The notes beneath the pieces are model-generated. The model was not told the origin of the DNA. It did not search any database and saw nothing but the letters and a program-made list of their open reading frames with translations. Below, piece after piece: positions 1 to 6,749 of a stretch of DNA of 7,908 bases (position 1 is the stretch's first letter; each line of letters opens with the position of its first letter). A program made the translations under genes and the position numbers. The stretch spans positions 1 through 7,908 of the forward strand of contig CAIWTR010000391.1 of NCBI GenBank assembly GCA_903915615.1. Reading direction: 5' to 3'. This stretch comes from an uncultured Armatimonadota bacterium (GTDB lineage: Bacteria > Armatimonadota > Armatimonadia > Armatimonadales > Armatimonadaceae).

Positions 1-1430
1 TGGTTCTGCTCAGGATCAAGGACTTCCAGGAGAGCGCTTGCCGGATCGCCACCACGGTCTTTACCAAGCTTGTCAATTTCATCCAAGAGAATCAGCGGAT
101 TGATGACTTTTGCTTCCCGTAGCGCTTCGGCGAAGTGACCGGGATACGCACCTGTATAAGTCCGGCGATGTCCACGAATTTCAGCTTCATCACGTACGCC
201 GCCAAGCGCAATCCGAATGAACGGAATATTCAGAACGGATGCAATCGATGTGGCGAGCGATGTCTTTCCGACGCCGGGAACACCCACAAAACATAAGATT
301 GGCGCTGTATGCGCGGTGCCAGCCTGTTTTCGGACAGCGAGGTATTCATAAATACGCTTCTTCGCGCTTGCCAGTCCAGAGTGGCGATCTTCAAAAATGG
401 AACGTGCCGTTGGAATATCAATCGTCATCGGTGCCGTCCGCGTCCACGGTAGCGACATCAACATATCGATTCTGTCTTTGGCGAGCGATGACTCAGTGCT
501 GTTACTTGGGAGGCGCTCGTAGCGGGAGATTTCTTCTAAGATAACCTTGCGGACGGATTCTGGAATATCAGAATCTGCAGCAAGCTTAGTTGCATGAACA
601 TTTCCATCTTCACGTGGATCGACAATATCCAGCTCGGCTTGAATCGCTTTTAGCTGTTCACGGAGAATATCTGCGCGGTGCACCCGTTCAAAGTCATTAT
701 CGAGGCGCTCCCGAATCTGCTGACGGACTGCACTGACATGCTTTTCTCTGATCAGCAGCGAATGAATCATGTTCAAGCGCTTACCAGGATCGACTTCAGA
801 AAGTAGGGCTACTTTTTCTTCTAGCGTCGTCGGTAGATACGGGCCAATCTGGTCGGAAATACAGCTTGGATCCAACGTACCGGAAACAGCCGCCAGCGCA
901 TCCGGGTGGGATATGACTCCCTCTTCAACAAGAAGCTCAAACCCTTCAACCACTAAACGAGCAAGTGCCTGGCGCTCTACCGCATCGACTTCAGATTCCA
1001 CATCAGTGATGCAGTCAAAGGCAGCCACAAGGGTCGGGGTCGATGCAACATAGCCACGGATGACAACTCTGGAGCCGGCGCTGAGGGTAACACGCGCAAT
1101 GCCATCTTGGAGCCATGCAACATTCTCGATGGTGGCCAAGACACCGACATTGACTAGATTGTCCGCGGATGCTTCATCGGAGATGTCACGCTGCGTAACG
1201 AGGAGAACCTGCCCATCGTGGTACTGTTGGCTCTGTTCGATAGCACGCACAGAACGCTCACGGCTTGCGAGGAGTGGAAAGTGTGCTCCAGGGAAGTAAA
1301 CCGCATCGCGTACTGCTACGACTGGAAGTATTAGCCCAGGAAGAGCCTCATCAAGTTCAGTCCCATCAATCTGATCGATTACATCCTGTGCAGTTATTAG
1401 ACTTGTCTGCGAGTTCAACTGGGCGTCCAT
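1..1430 (-). CDS. lon: ATP-dependent Lon protease, 5' portion (C-terminus beyond left edge)
   Basis: Lon is a cytoplasmic AAA+ serine protease that unfolds and degrades damaged and short-lived regulatory proteins. The frame is open from the ATG at 1430 to the window edge (476 residues, no stop). Residues about 35-235 form the N-terminal substrate-binding domain, starting with the typical stretch [14 protein letters not shown] (35-49). A helical linker follows with [11 protein letters not shown] (257-267). The AAA+ module has Walker [10 protein letters not shown] (383-391), Walker B ILLDEID (447-453) and the Lon hallmark [16 protein letters not shown] at the edge. The sensor, arginine finger and Ser-Lys protease domain lie outside the window, so catalytic integrity cannot be judged. 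About 33 residues precede the usual domain start, and no clear ribosome binding site precedes this ATG, so the exact start is uncertain. Walker A has Val where many Lon proteins have Pro (GPPGVGKT). It lies 108 bp downstream of the PHP gene on the same strand. Confidence 0.96.
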   Translation of the reverse strand, partial: MDAQLNSQTSLITAQDVIDQIDGTELDEALPGLILPVVAVRDAVYFPGAHFPLLASRERSVRAIEQSQQYHDGQVLLVTQRDISDEASADNLVNVGVLATIENVAWLQDGIARVTLSAGSRVVIRGYVASTPTLVAAFDCITDVESEVDAVERQALARLVVEGFELLVEEGVISHPDALAAVSGTLDPSCISDQIGPYLPTTLEEKVALLSEVDPGKRLNMIHSLLIREKHVSAVRQQIRERLDNDFERVHRADILREQLKAIQAELDIVDPREDGNVHATKLAADSDIPESVRKVILEEISRYERLPSNSTESSLAKDRIDMLMSLPWTRTAPMTIDIPTARSIFEDRHSGLASAKKRIYEYLAVRKQAGTAHTAPILCFVGVPGVGKTSLATSIASVLNIPFIRIALGGVRDEAEIRGHRRTYTGAYPGHFAEALREAKVINPLILLDEIDKLGKDRGGDPASALLEVLDPEQN

Positions 1431-1538
1431 GAGATGCACTCTAGGTCACATGCCGGGATGGAGTAATGATGAAAATACTTGCTTTCGCAATTCTGCCATT
1501 CGGCGGAGTTTCAACATCAACGGCTGAAAGTTAGTAAC
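1431..1538 (-). other. Intergenic region upstream of lon
   Basis: This 108-bp gap separates the PHP gene stop from the lon start, both read leftwards. I see no convincing sigma-70 promoter, CIRCE element or HspR-type site. The only structure is a short hairpin, TTGC-GAAA-GCAA (1479-1490), followed on the minus strand by GTATTTTC. It could be a weak terminator for the PHP gene, but a 4-bp stem is marginal. lon may be transcribed from within this gap or by readthrough from the PHP gene; the sequence does not decide. Confidence 0.4.
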
Positions 1539-2726
1539 CTATGGTTCGGGCGCGGAGTGAACGTATATGGGATTTGCAAAGAACCAAGGCTTGATAAACA
1601 TCGCACACCCACCAAAGCCAAGTGCATACGTGTACGCTTCCACCCGATAGATACCCTCACTGTCGAGCAAAAGACTGGTATGTGTGTTTTGTTCCTTATT
1701 TAGAATGATTCCATTTTTCAAAATCAAGATAATTGTGTTTTCGGGAACAACAATGTGGAGTGTGTCTCCAATGAAAGCATCATCTCCAGGCACTGCCCCC
1801 TGCTGCGTTTGAACGACAACTCCATCCAGCGATCGGACGAGGTCATAACAAATGATGCTGCGTCCTTTGAACAGGGCAAGCTCTGCCGCGGGACCAGTGG
1901 CAGCACTATTGTCAACATAAACATGGGTCGATAGCGCACAAAACGAGTCGGCATAGCTTGGAAACTTATGCCACTTCTTTCCAATTCGGGTAATGCCGTG
2001 TGCATCGAGAGCGCCAATCCCAGCATAGCGTCCGTGCTTGGACAGCTCTTCATCCCATTTCGCAAAAGATTCATCCGGTCGATCGATCATCCAGCGAATG
2101 GCAGCCCGAAGTCCGGCAACTCGCCAGAGGATGAGTACAACAGCGAGCGACAGAAAGTTAATGTGATCGCGAGCGACTGTAGAGAAGTTGATGACTTCAA
2201 GCCCTGTCGTTCCGGATGTATCCCACGCATCCCATGGATGCTTCATGTCAAAGGGAAGCGAAATCGCGGCGATGCCTCCCGCATTCAGAACGGCATCGAT
2301 GGCTGTTTGCGGTTCTAGTCGGGGTTCGAGTTGGAACGTGGCCGGCAGATTCCCAACGAGGAGAAAGGCTCCACCTTTGACGGTGATTTCGTTTCCAACC
2401 CGAAGGAATGGTGCTTTGTCAGCGTAACGCTCAACGTAGCCATCCCGTGCCGCCGCCACGCTGTTATGGTCTGTCAGAAAGACAAAGTCAAACTGTTCAC
2501 TGGCAGCGGCATCCATCACATCTTCCACCGTGCCAGCACCATCTGAATACTGCGCCGTATGGCAATGAATGACTCCGCGCAGGCGCTTGATATCGGTTCT
2601 GGGGATGAACGGCTTCTCTGCCTTGCCCACTGGAACGAACCATACGAGGAACCGCAGCTTACGCCAAAAACCGGATGCTCCCAGTATGCGCGCCGCGATC
2701 CGTTTCTTTGCCTGGTTACTTGACAT
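1539..2726 (-). CDS. PHP-domain metal-dependent hydrolase (CehA/McbA-like)
   Basis: This 395-residue protein carries a PHP (polymerase and histidinol phosphatase) metal-binding domain. The usual ligand motifs are all present: HCH (54-56) with D62 in YSDG, TDHN (85-88), GNE (E113), a histidine at H163, and LDAH (D241, H243). Such domains bind two or three divalent metals and hydrolyse phosphoesters or related bonds; the substrate here is unknown. The N-terminus (7-34) is basic and hydrophobic (KKRIAARILG, LRFLVWFVPVG) and may be a membrane anchor. A second hydrophobic stretch (191-206, FLSLAVVLILWRVAGL) interrupts the domain before the last ligands. The C-terminal ~100 residues look beta-rich, as in CehA/McbA-type PHP proteins. 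The start is not supported by a good Shine-Dalgarno sequence, and a terminator hairpin lies directly upstream. A later GTG start (for example V28 or V33) would remove the hydrophobic N-terminus. Confidence 0.85.
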   Translation of the reverse strand: MSSNQAKKRIAARILGASGFWRKLRFLVWFVPVGKAEKPFIPRTDIKRLRGVIHCHTAQYSDGAGTVEDVMDAAASEQFDFVFLTDHNSVAAARDGYVERYADKAPFLRVGNEITVKGGAFLLVGNLPATFQLEPRLEPQTAIDAVLNAGGIAAISLPFDMKHPWDAWDTSGTTGLEVINFSTVARDHINFLSLAVVLILWRVAGLRAAIRWMIDRPDESFAKWDEELSKHGRYAGIGALDAHGITRIGKKWHKFPSYADSFCALSTHVYVDNSAATGPAAELALFKGRSIICYDLVRSLDGVVVQTQQGAVPGDDAFIGDTLHIVVPENTIILILKNGIILNKEQNTHTSLLLDSEGIYRVEAYTYALGFGGCAMFIKPWFFANPIYVHSAPEP

Positions 2727-2731
2727 ACTTT

Positions 2732-2772
2732 AAATAGAAAGGCACCTTCTGACATTTATGCCGGAAGGTGCC
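2732..2772 (-). terminator. Rho-independent terminator after the Gfo/Idh/MocA gene, in the PHP leader
   Basis: Arms 2741-2749 (GGCACCTTC) and 2764-2772 (GAAGGTGCC) are perfect 9-bp complements. A G-U pair and a further G-C pair extend the stem to 11 bp with a 10-nt loop. On the minus strand the stem is followed by TTTCTATTT (2740-2732), a U-rich tract. The stem begins 8 bp after the dehydrogenase stop codon, so it should terminate that transcript. The U tract ends only 5 bp before the ATG of the PHP gene, so the same element sits in that gene's leader. Confidence 0.85.
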
Positions 2773-2780
2773 AGGGGTCA

Positions 2781-3857
2781 TCAGAATGTGATCAGCTGGC
2801 CGGTCTTCGACGATTCGTAGATAGCTTCCAGAATCTCAGAGACAACCAATGCCTGGTCAGGCGTTACGACAGGCTCGGTGTCGTTACGGATTGCATCAAT
2901 CCACTTCTGTGCTTCAATGTGCTCGGCTTTTGCCGTGGCACCATCGTAGAAGGCAACTCCTCCACCGCCAAGGTCAACCTTGAGATCATAGAGGCGGCTG
3001 TTCTTCTCACCATTCAAGTGAAGGCCACCACGCATATCTGCACCGGCATCGGTTCCATAGAGGGAACAGATTGCTTCACCGGTCTCGCGTGTGTTGAGAG
3101 CCCAGCTGGATTCGAGGAAAATCGTCGCACCATTTGCGAGCTCGATAAATCCAAACGCACTGTCCTCTACCGTGTACTGCTTAGGATCCCATGGACCCCA
3201 TGCATTGGCAGCATTTTCACGGTCTGCGAGCTTACGGTAAACCGAGCCTTTGACAGACTTGACATTGTAATTATTCATCAACCAGAGGGTCAGGTCGAGT
3301 GCGTGGGTACCGATATCGATGAGTGGTCCGCCACCCTGTGCTTCTTCATCAAGGAAAACACCCCAAGTCGGAACGGCGCGCCGACGAATGGCATGTGCCT
3401 TTGCGAAGTAAACTTCACCAAGTTCGCCATCTTCAACGAGCTGCTTGAGGTACTGGCTATCTGGTCGGTGACGGCTCTGGTAGCCGATTGTCAGCTTCTT
3501 GCCGGATTCACGCGCAACATCGCGCATAAGACGAGCACCGGCAGAAGTCTTAGCCATAGGCTTCTCGCACATCACATGGTTACCAGCCTGCAACGCTGCA
3601 ATTGTGATCGCATCATGTGAGATGTTTGGCGTGCAGACGTGGATGACATCAACTCCGCCCTCGTTGAGGAGGTCCATATAGCTGGTGTAGACCTTTGCTC
3701 CTTGGGCGCCATATTCCTGCGCGGCCTTCTCGGCCTTGGAAGCATCGATGTCGCAGAATGCAATCTGCTCAACCCCAGCGACGGTCTTCAAGCTAGGCAT
3801 ATGCTTGCCGTTGGCGATACCACCGCATCCAATGATGCCGACTTTGATTGTGGACAT
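2781..3857 (-). CDS. Gfo/Idh/MocA-family NAD(P)-dependent oxidoreductase
   Basis: This 358-residue protein belongs to the Gfo/Idh/MocA family, which oxidises or reduces hydroxyl groups of sugars, inositols and related polyols. The N-terminal Rossmann fold opens with IKVGIIGCGGIA (4-15), giving the GxGxxA dinucleotide loop. Acidic residues after beta-2 (CDID, D36 and D38) favour NAD(H) over NADP(H). The family motif EKP is at 98-100 with catalytic K99. The substrate domain has GGGPLIDIGTHALD, with D181 and H185 as the expected catalytic pair, so the active site looks intact. I chose ATG 3857 because AAGGAG (3864-3869) sits 6 nt upstream; a GTG at 3872 would add five residues but overlaps that site. 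There is no signal peptide, so the protein is cytoplasmic. Substrate specificity cannot be read from the sequence. It appears to be a single-gene transcript, with a candidate promoter upstream and a terminator directly downstream. Confidence 0.95.
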   Translation of the reverse strand: MSTIKVGIIGCGGIANGKHMPSLKTVAGVEQIAFCDIDASKAEKAAQEYGAQGAKVYTSYMDLLNEGGVDVIHVCTPNISHDAITIAALQAGNHVMCEKPMAKTSAGARLMRDVARESGKKLTIGYQSRHRPDSQYLKQLVEDGELGEVYFAKAHAIRRRAVPTWGVFLDEEAQGGGPLIDIGTHALDLTLWLMNNYNVKSVKGSVYRKLADRENAANAWGPWDPKQYTVEDSAFGFIELANGATIFLESSWALNTRETGEAICSLYGTDAGADMRGGLHLNGEKNSRLYDLKVDLGGGGVAFYDGATAKAEHIEAQKWIDAIRNDTEPVVTPDQALVVSEILEAIYESSKTGQLITF

Positions 3858-3863
3858 TAGAAA

Positions 3864-3869
3864 CTCCTT
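3864..3869 (-). promoter_or_regulatory. Strong Shine-Dalgarno site fixing the oxidoreductase start
   Basis: The minus-strand sequence AAGGAG lies 6 nt before ATG 3857. It is the best ribosome binding site in the window and decides against the upstream in-frame GTG at 3872. It is complementary over five bases to CTCCT in the same leader (minus strand of 3894-3898), which could allow it to be masked. Confidence 0.8.
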
Positions 3870-3924
3870 CACACACGTTTAAGTGTCAATCTTAGGAGAC
3901 ACACAAAACATGTAATTCGTTTCA

Positions 3925-3933
3925 AGTATACCA
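3925..3933 (-). promoter_or_regulatory. Candidate extended -10 promoter for the oxidoreductase
   Basis: The minus-strand sequence TGGTATACT matches an extended -10 element (TGnTATAAT) at eight of its nine positions, with one mismatch in the hexamer. No good -35 hexamer lies 16-18 bp upstream, which is tolerated by extended -10 promoters. It would give a leader of roughly 60 nt. An overlapping alternative is TTGCTT, a 17-bp spacer, then TTACAT. This fits the dehydrogenase being transcribed separately from proB. Confidence 0.4.
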
Positions 3934-3938
3934 AGCAA

Positions 3939-3957
3939 CGATGCTGGCAGGGCATCG
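3939..3957 (-). terminator. Possible weak terminator after proB
   Basis: CGATGC and GCATCG form a 6-bp stem around a 7-nt loop, starting 3 bp after the proB stop codon. On the minus strand it is followed by TTGCTTGGTATACTT, which is only moderately U-rich. The position fits a proB terminator, but the stem is short and the tail is interrupted, so readthrough into the dehydrogenase gene is likely to be possible. Confidence 0.3.
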
Positions 3958-3959
3958 GG

Positions 3960-5069
3960 CTAAACCAGAGCCAGGTCGTCCCGATGGATGACCACCGGGC
4001 CGGCTGTGTACCCAAGAACCTTCTCGATATCAGCATCACGACATCCGGATATCTGCACGACTTCATGGGCATCGTAGCGAGCAATCCCGGTCGCAATGTG
4101 AGTCTCCGCATGGAAAATGCGTACGATGTCGCCACGTACAAAAGCCCCTGCGACATCGATAACACCCACTGCGAGCAAGCTCGCGCCTTTGCTGATGATC
4201 CAGTCAGCAGCACCAGCATTGCAGATAATCCGACCATCCACCGGGTTCGCAAGAATCCACCGCGTCCGGCCATCCTGAAGGGCTACCGTTGGCGTGACCA
4301 ATGTGCTCGGATATCCCCCGGCAATAACGGCTGACAATGCATCTAGTGGAGCACACCCAACAATCCGAGTCCAGATACCACCTGTCGCCGCAAGCGATGC
4401 GGCATCCAGCTTCGTCATCATCCCACCGGTCCCAAGGCGGGTACCAGCACCACCGACGCAATTGCGAAACTGTTCCAGCTCACTCGCAGAGAGTGACGCA
4501 ATCAGTTTCGCAGAGGCATCGGTTCGAGGATTAGCGGTGTACATCCCAGGAACATCCGTCCACAGCACGACCCCTGCCGCACCGATTGCAAGCGCAACCT
4601 GTGCTGCAAGCGAATCATTATCACCGTAGCGAATTTCATCGACCGCTACTGAGTCATTCTCATTGACAATGGGAACAACCCCGGCATTAAGCATCGCCTG
4701 CAGCGTATCGCGGACATTGAGATTTGCCGTTCGACTCGACAGCTCAGCCTTCGTCACCAAGACTTGCCCGCACAGTGTTGAAACCTGCGCAAAGGCTGAT
4801 GACCAAAGGGCCATGAGGTGGTGCTGTCCGATGGTCGCGAGGACCTGCTTTGAAGTGACATCAACCTTGTCAGCAAGGTCGCTAAGCTGTCGCCTACCGA
4901 GCGCGACGGCCCCGCTTGATACTACAACGATGTTTAATCCAGCTTGATGAAGCTCTACGATGGATTGTGCAATGGAGATGAAGTTGGCGTCATTGATGGC
5001 ATTTCCGGGTGTTGATACCAACGTCGATGAGCCGAACTTTACAACGACGGTGGACCCGCGTTCGAGCAT
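3960..5069 (-). CDS. proB: Glutamate 5-kinase (gamma-glutamyl kinase)
   Basis: ProB phosphorylates L-glutamate with ATP to gamma-glutamyl phosphate, the first and usually feedback-inhibited step of proline synthesis, in the cytoplasm. The 369-residue length matches the usual two-domain enzyme (E. coli ProB is 367). The amino acid kinase domain shows VVVKFGSSTL (8-17, K11), VSSGAVALG (50-58), PIVNENDSVAVDE (133-145), YGDND (148-152), WTDVPGMYTANP (170-181) and GTGGMMTK (213-220, K220). The C-terminal ~90 residues, beginning near GRIICNAGA, form a PUA domain. All expected substrate-binding motifs are present. The start ATG overlaps the stop of the upstream membrane-protein gene in TGATG, so translation is probably coupled. 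The partner gene proA, often adjacent, is not in the window. Confidence 0.97.
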   Translation of the reverse strand: MLERGSTVVVKFGSSTLVSTPGNAINDANFISIAQSIVELHQAGLNIVVVSSGAVALGRRQLSDLADKVDVTSKQVLATIGQHHLMALWSSAFAQVSTLCGQVLVTKAELSSRTANLNVRDTLQAMLNAGVVPIVNENDSVAVDEIRYGDNDSLAAQVALAIGAAGVVLWTDVPGMYTANPRTDASAKLIASLSASELEQFRNCVGGAGTRLGTGGMMTKLDAASLAATGGIWTRIVGCAPLDALSAVIAGGYPSTLVTPTVALQDGRTRWILANPVDGRIICNAGAADWIISKGASLLAVGVIDVAGAFVRGDIVRIFHAETHIATGIARYDAHEVVQISGCRDADIEKVLGYTAGPVVIHRDDLALV

Positions 5070-6088
5070 CAGCGTCCCAGCTGCCGAACGGTATCCACTT
5101 CATCCGCAAATTGTTGCTCTGAGCGCAGGCGGTCGTATTCCCCTTCGAGGGCTGCGAACGCCGATGTGACATCAGCAAGGCTCGCGCGTGCCTGAAAGGC
5201 AGATGCCGTCGATGGAGGCATCGCAAGCAATGGATCAATCGCATCATCCGCTGGAGCCAAGCCGCTAAGTGCGAGCGTCGCTTGCTTCACAATCAAGTGC
5301 TCACGGAGTGGCTGGCAGGCTTCAATACTTGCTTTCAGGCGGTCCAGGCAGCGGCGCGCATCCGGGTACTCATCAAGGTCGATATCCGTCCAGGCTCGGA
5401 GAAACTCCTCGCCTTCTTCCTCGATCTGGTCAAGTGCCACGAGACGCTTTGAACATCCCTCGTGTGTCAAACGGTTCCAATCGACGACAAGCGGATCTAA
5501 GCGATTCTGCCAGCGGATGAGAGTAACTTCCCAAAGCTTTACGTGATAACGGTCACGTTGCCTAGCCAGTGCATCCCCGGCCTGAAGGAGCTGCTGGTAA
5601 ATGCGGTCCCATGCTGCATCCCTGCCCGCACCCGTCGATGCCCGGCGTTCCCACTGCGCGCGTGTCTCAGCCAAACGGCGCTCACGATTACGTAGCTCGA
5701 CAAGGCGTTCACCGATGCGCCGCTCGATTTCCCGAAGCGAGACAGCCGCTTTTGTTTTCGCCGCCGTGGGTTGCTGACCACGATCTGCACCAAGGAGAAT
5801 TCCAAGGGAAACGCCAACGGCCACGCCAACGGCAACGCCGACGCCCTGCATCAGAAGCGCTCCGAGAACGGCGCCAATAAACGCTCCAATCATGGCCCTT
5901 GTTGCGTCGTTCATCTCAGGGCCAAGGTTGAACATCCCGGCCATACCAGACATTGACGACATGGGCTCAGGAACACCACAATTCGGGCACACGGTGTCCG
6001 TTTCTGTGACATGGTAGCGACAGCCAACACATTGCTTGTATGTCGGTTCCTGTTGTCGCGGTTGTGATTCCTGTGCCTGCATAGACAT
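5069..6088 (-). CDS. Zinc-ribbon, glycine-zipper membrane protein with coiled coil (uncharacterised)
   Basis: I do not recognise a named family for this 339-residue protein. After a Gln-rich N-terminus comes a short zinc ribbon, CVGC...CPNC (C20, C23, C34, C37). A Met-rich linker (about 43-59) follows, then a double hydrophobic segment (66-100). That segment is built from GxxxG spacing: G68, G72, G76, then G82, G84, G88, G92, G96, G100. It could form one hairpin of two short membrane helices or a glycine-zipper insertion. Residues about 115-150 are strongly charged and heptad-like (LREIERRIGERLVELRNRER), predicting a coiled coil. The remainder looks alpha-helical and cytoplasmic. No enzyme motif is visible. 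Zinc-ribbon proteins of this layout often serve as scaffolds or sensors, but a role here is inference. The start lacks a clear Shine-Dalgarno sequence; M3 is an alternative start. Its 3' end overlaps proB by one base. Confidence 0.8.
   Translation of the reverse strand: MSMQAQESQPRQQEPTYKQCVGCRYHVTETDTVCPNCGVPEPMSSMSGMAGMFNLGPEMNDATRAMIGAFIGAVLGALLMQGVGVAVGVAVGVSLGILLGADRGQQPTAAKTKAAVSLREIERRIGERLVELRNRERRLAETRAQWERRASTGAGRDAAWDRIYQQLLQAGDALARQRDRYHVKLWEVTLIRWQNRLDPLVVDWNRLTHEGCSKRLVALDQIEEEGEEFLRAWTDIDLDEYPDARRCLDRLKASIEACQPLREHLIVKQATLALSGLAPADDAIDPLLAMPPSTASAFQARASLADVTSAFAALEGEYDRLRSEQQFADEVDTVRQLGR
5811..5846. repeat. Three tandem 12-bp units encoding the glycine zipper
   Basis: The units ACGCCAACGGCC, ACGCCAACGGCA and ACGCCGACGCCC follow each other without gaps. 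The first two differ at one base and the third is diverged. On the minus strand they encode GVGVAVGVAVGV (residues 82-93) of the zinc-ribbon membrane protein, so they place small residues at four-residue steps. A multiple of three keeps the frame, so copy number could change without breaking the gene. Confidence 0.75.
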
Positions 6089-6137
6089 TACTTACTTATT
6101 TACACCGTCCCATTGTTCCAAGTCTACCTGTTGAACA

Positions 6138-6647
6138 TTAGAGTCGGTAACCAAACCCGATGCCAAATCCTGTGAAATCACGTCCATCCTGACTGAGTGC
6201 TTGGATAAACTGTGCTTCGATATCAAGGCGATTGCGACTGATGCTAACACCTAGCCCGGTAGCAGGTGCAGCGGTGAATCGTGACTTTCCTGCGGATGTA
6301 TAGGCGCCAACGAGTCCACCTTCAGCGAAGACAGCCAGCTTAAACGTATTCGGCTTACTTTTGAGCTGAAGCGTCGCACGGAACAAGGCGGGAATGAGCA
6401 TCAACCGTGTCCCATCGTTACTCCTCGCCGGCGCACTCAAAACGCGGATATCTGGTGAAAATACGACATCGTTTCTCGACCAATCCGGTCGGTTGCGTAA
6501 TCCGAAGGAAGTCCAAGTCGATCCGAAGGCTTCGCGGACAGCCGCATTTGCGGGAACATAAACGGCGATGTTTGGCACGATTACGGTGGCTGGCCGTTCT
6601 GATGTATCAACACTTGACAAGATGACGGAGAACAAGGCTAGCAACAT
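6138..6647 (-). CDS. Small secreted beta-barrel-like outer membrane protein (putative)
   Basis: This 169-residue protein begins with a short hydrophobic stretch (MLLALFSVILSS) that could act as a signal peptide, although it lacks a positive n-region. The rest alternates polar and hydrophobic residues in strand-like blocks separated by turns: IAVYVPANAAVREAFG, RLMLIPALFRATLQLK, TFKLAVFAEGGLVGAYT, ATGLGVSISRNRLDIEAQFIQAL, and a final GFGIGFGYRL. This pattern and length fit a small outer-membrane beta-barrel. The last residue is Leu rather than the usual Phe, though an aromatic lies at position -3. The start is constrained by an in-frame TAA two codons upstream (6651-6653), and AGGA lies 8 nt before the ATG. 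It lies 49 bp ahead of the zinc-ribbon gene on the same strand and is divergent from msrB. No specific function can be assigned. Confidence 0.65.
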   Translation of the reverse strand: MLLALFSVILSSVDTSERPATVIVPNIAVYVPANAAVREAFGSTWTSFGLRNRPDWSRNDVVFSPDIRVLSAPARSNDGTRLMLIPALFRATLQLKSKPNTFKLAVFAEGGLVGAYTSAGKSRFTAAPATGLGVSISRNRLDIEAQFIQALSQDGRDFTGFGIGFGYRL

Positions 6648-6749
6648 AAATTATCCTAGCGTGATGCATCCAGTAGTGCCATAAATCGCAAACTGCCGGG
6701 AACAAAACCAGCATTTACTTGGTCTTTTACAACATAGGGAGAATCATTG
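6648..6749. other. Divergent intergenic region between the barrel gene and msrB
   Basis: About 100 bp separate the two divergent start codons, so promoters for both genes should lie here. I could not identify a convincing -35/-10 pair in either direction. A perfect 8-bp palindrome GATGCATC occurs at 6663-6670, 16 bp upstream of the barrel gene's ATG, and might be an operator, but a single palindrome this short is common by chance. AGGGAGA (6736-6742) is the msrB ribosome binding site. Confidence 0.45.

Noticed and set aside
1425..1450. GAGTGC just upstream of lon on the minus strand, resembling one half of a CIRCE heat-shock operator.
   Set aside because: The second half (TTAGCACTC nine bases away) is absent; the sequence at that position does not match.
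2919..3620. A 233-codon plus-strand open frame antisense to the dehydrogenase gene.
   Set aside because: It lies wholly within a well-supported Gfo/Idh/MocA gene on the other strand, has no recognisable domain, and its composition is that of an antisense shadow.
3858..3872. GTG at 3872 as the start of the dehydrogenase.
   Set aside because: It would place the strong AAGGAG site inside the coding region; ATG 3857 has ideal spacing and begins at the usual position before the Rossmann fold.
4294..4629. Plus-strand open frames of 60-110 codons across proB and the zinc-ribbon gene.
   Set aside because: They are antisense to a fully recognisable proB and to the zinc-ribbon gene, and carry no motif, signal or ribosome binding site.
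2781..6647. A defence or mobile-element island.
   Set aside because: No transposase, integrase, direct repeats, tRNA end or nuclease/toxin motif is visible; the genes look chromosomal and share similar base composition.
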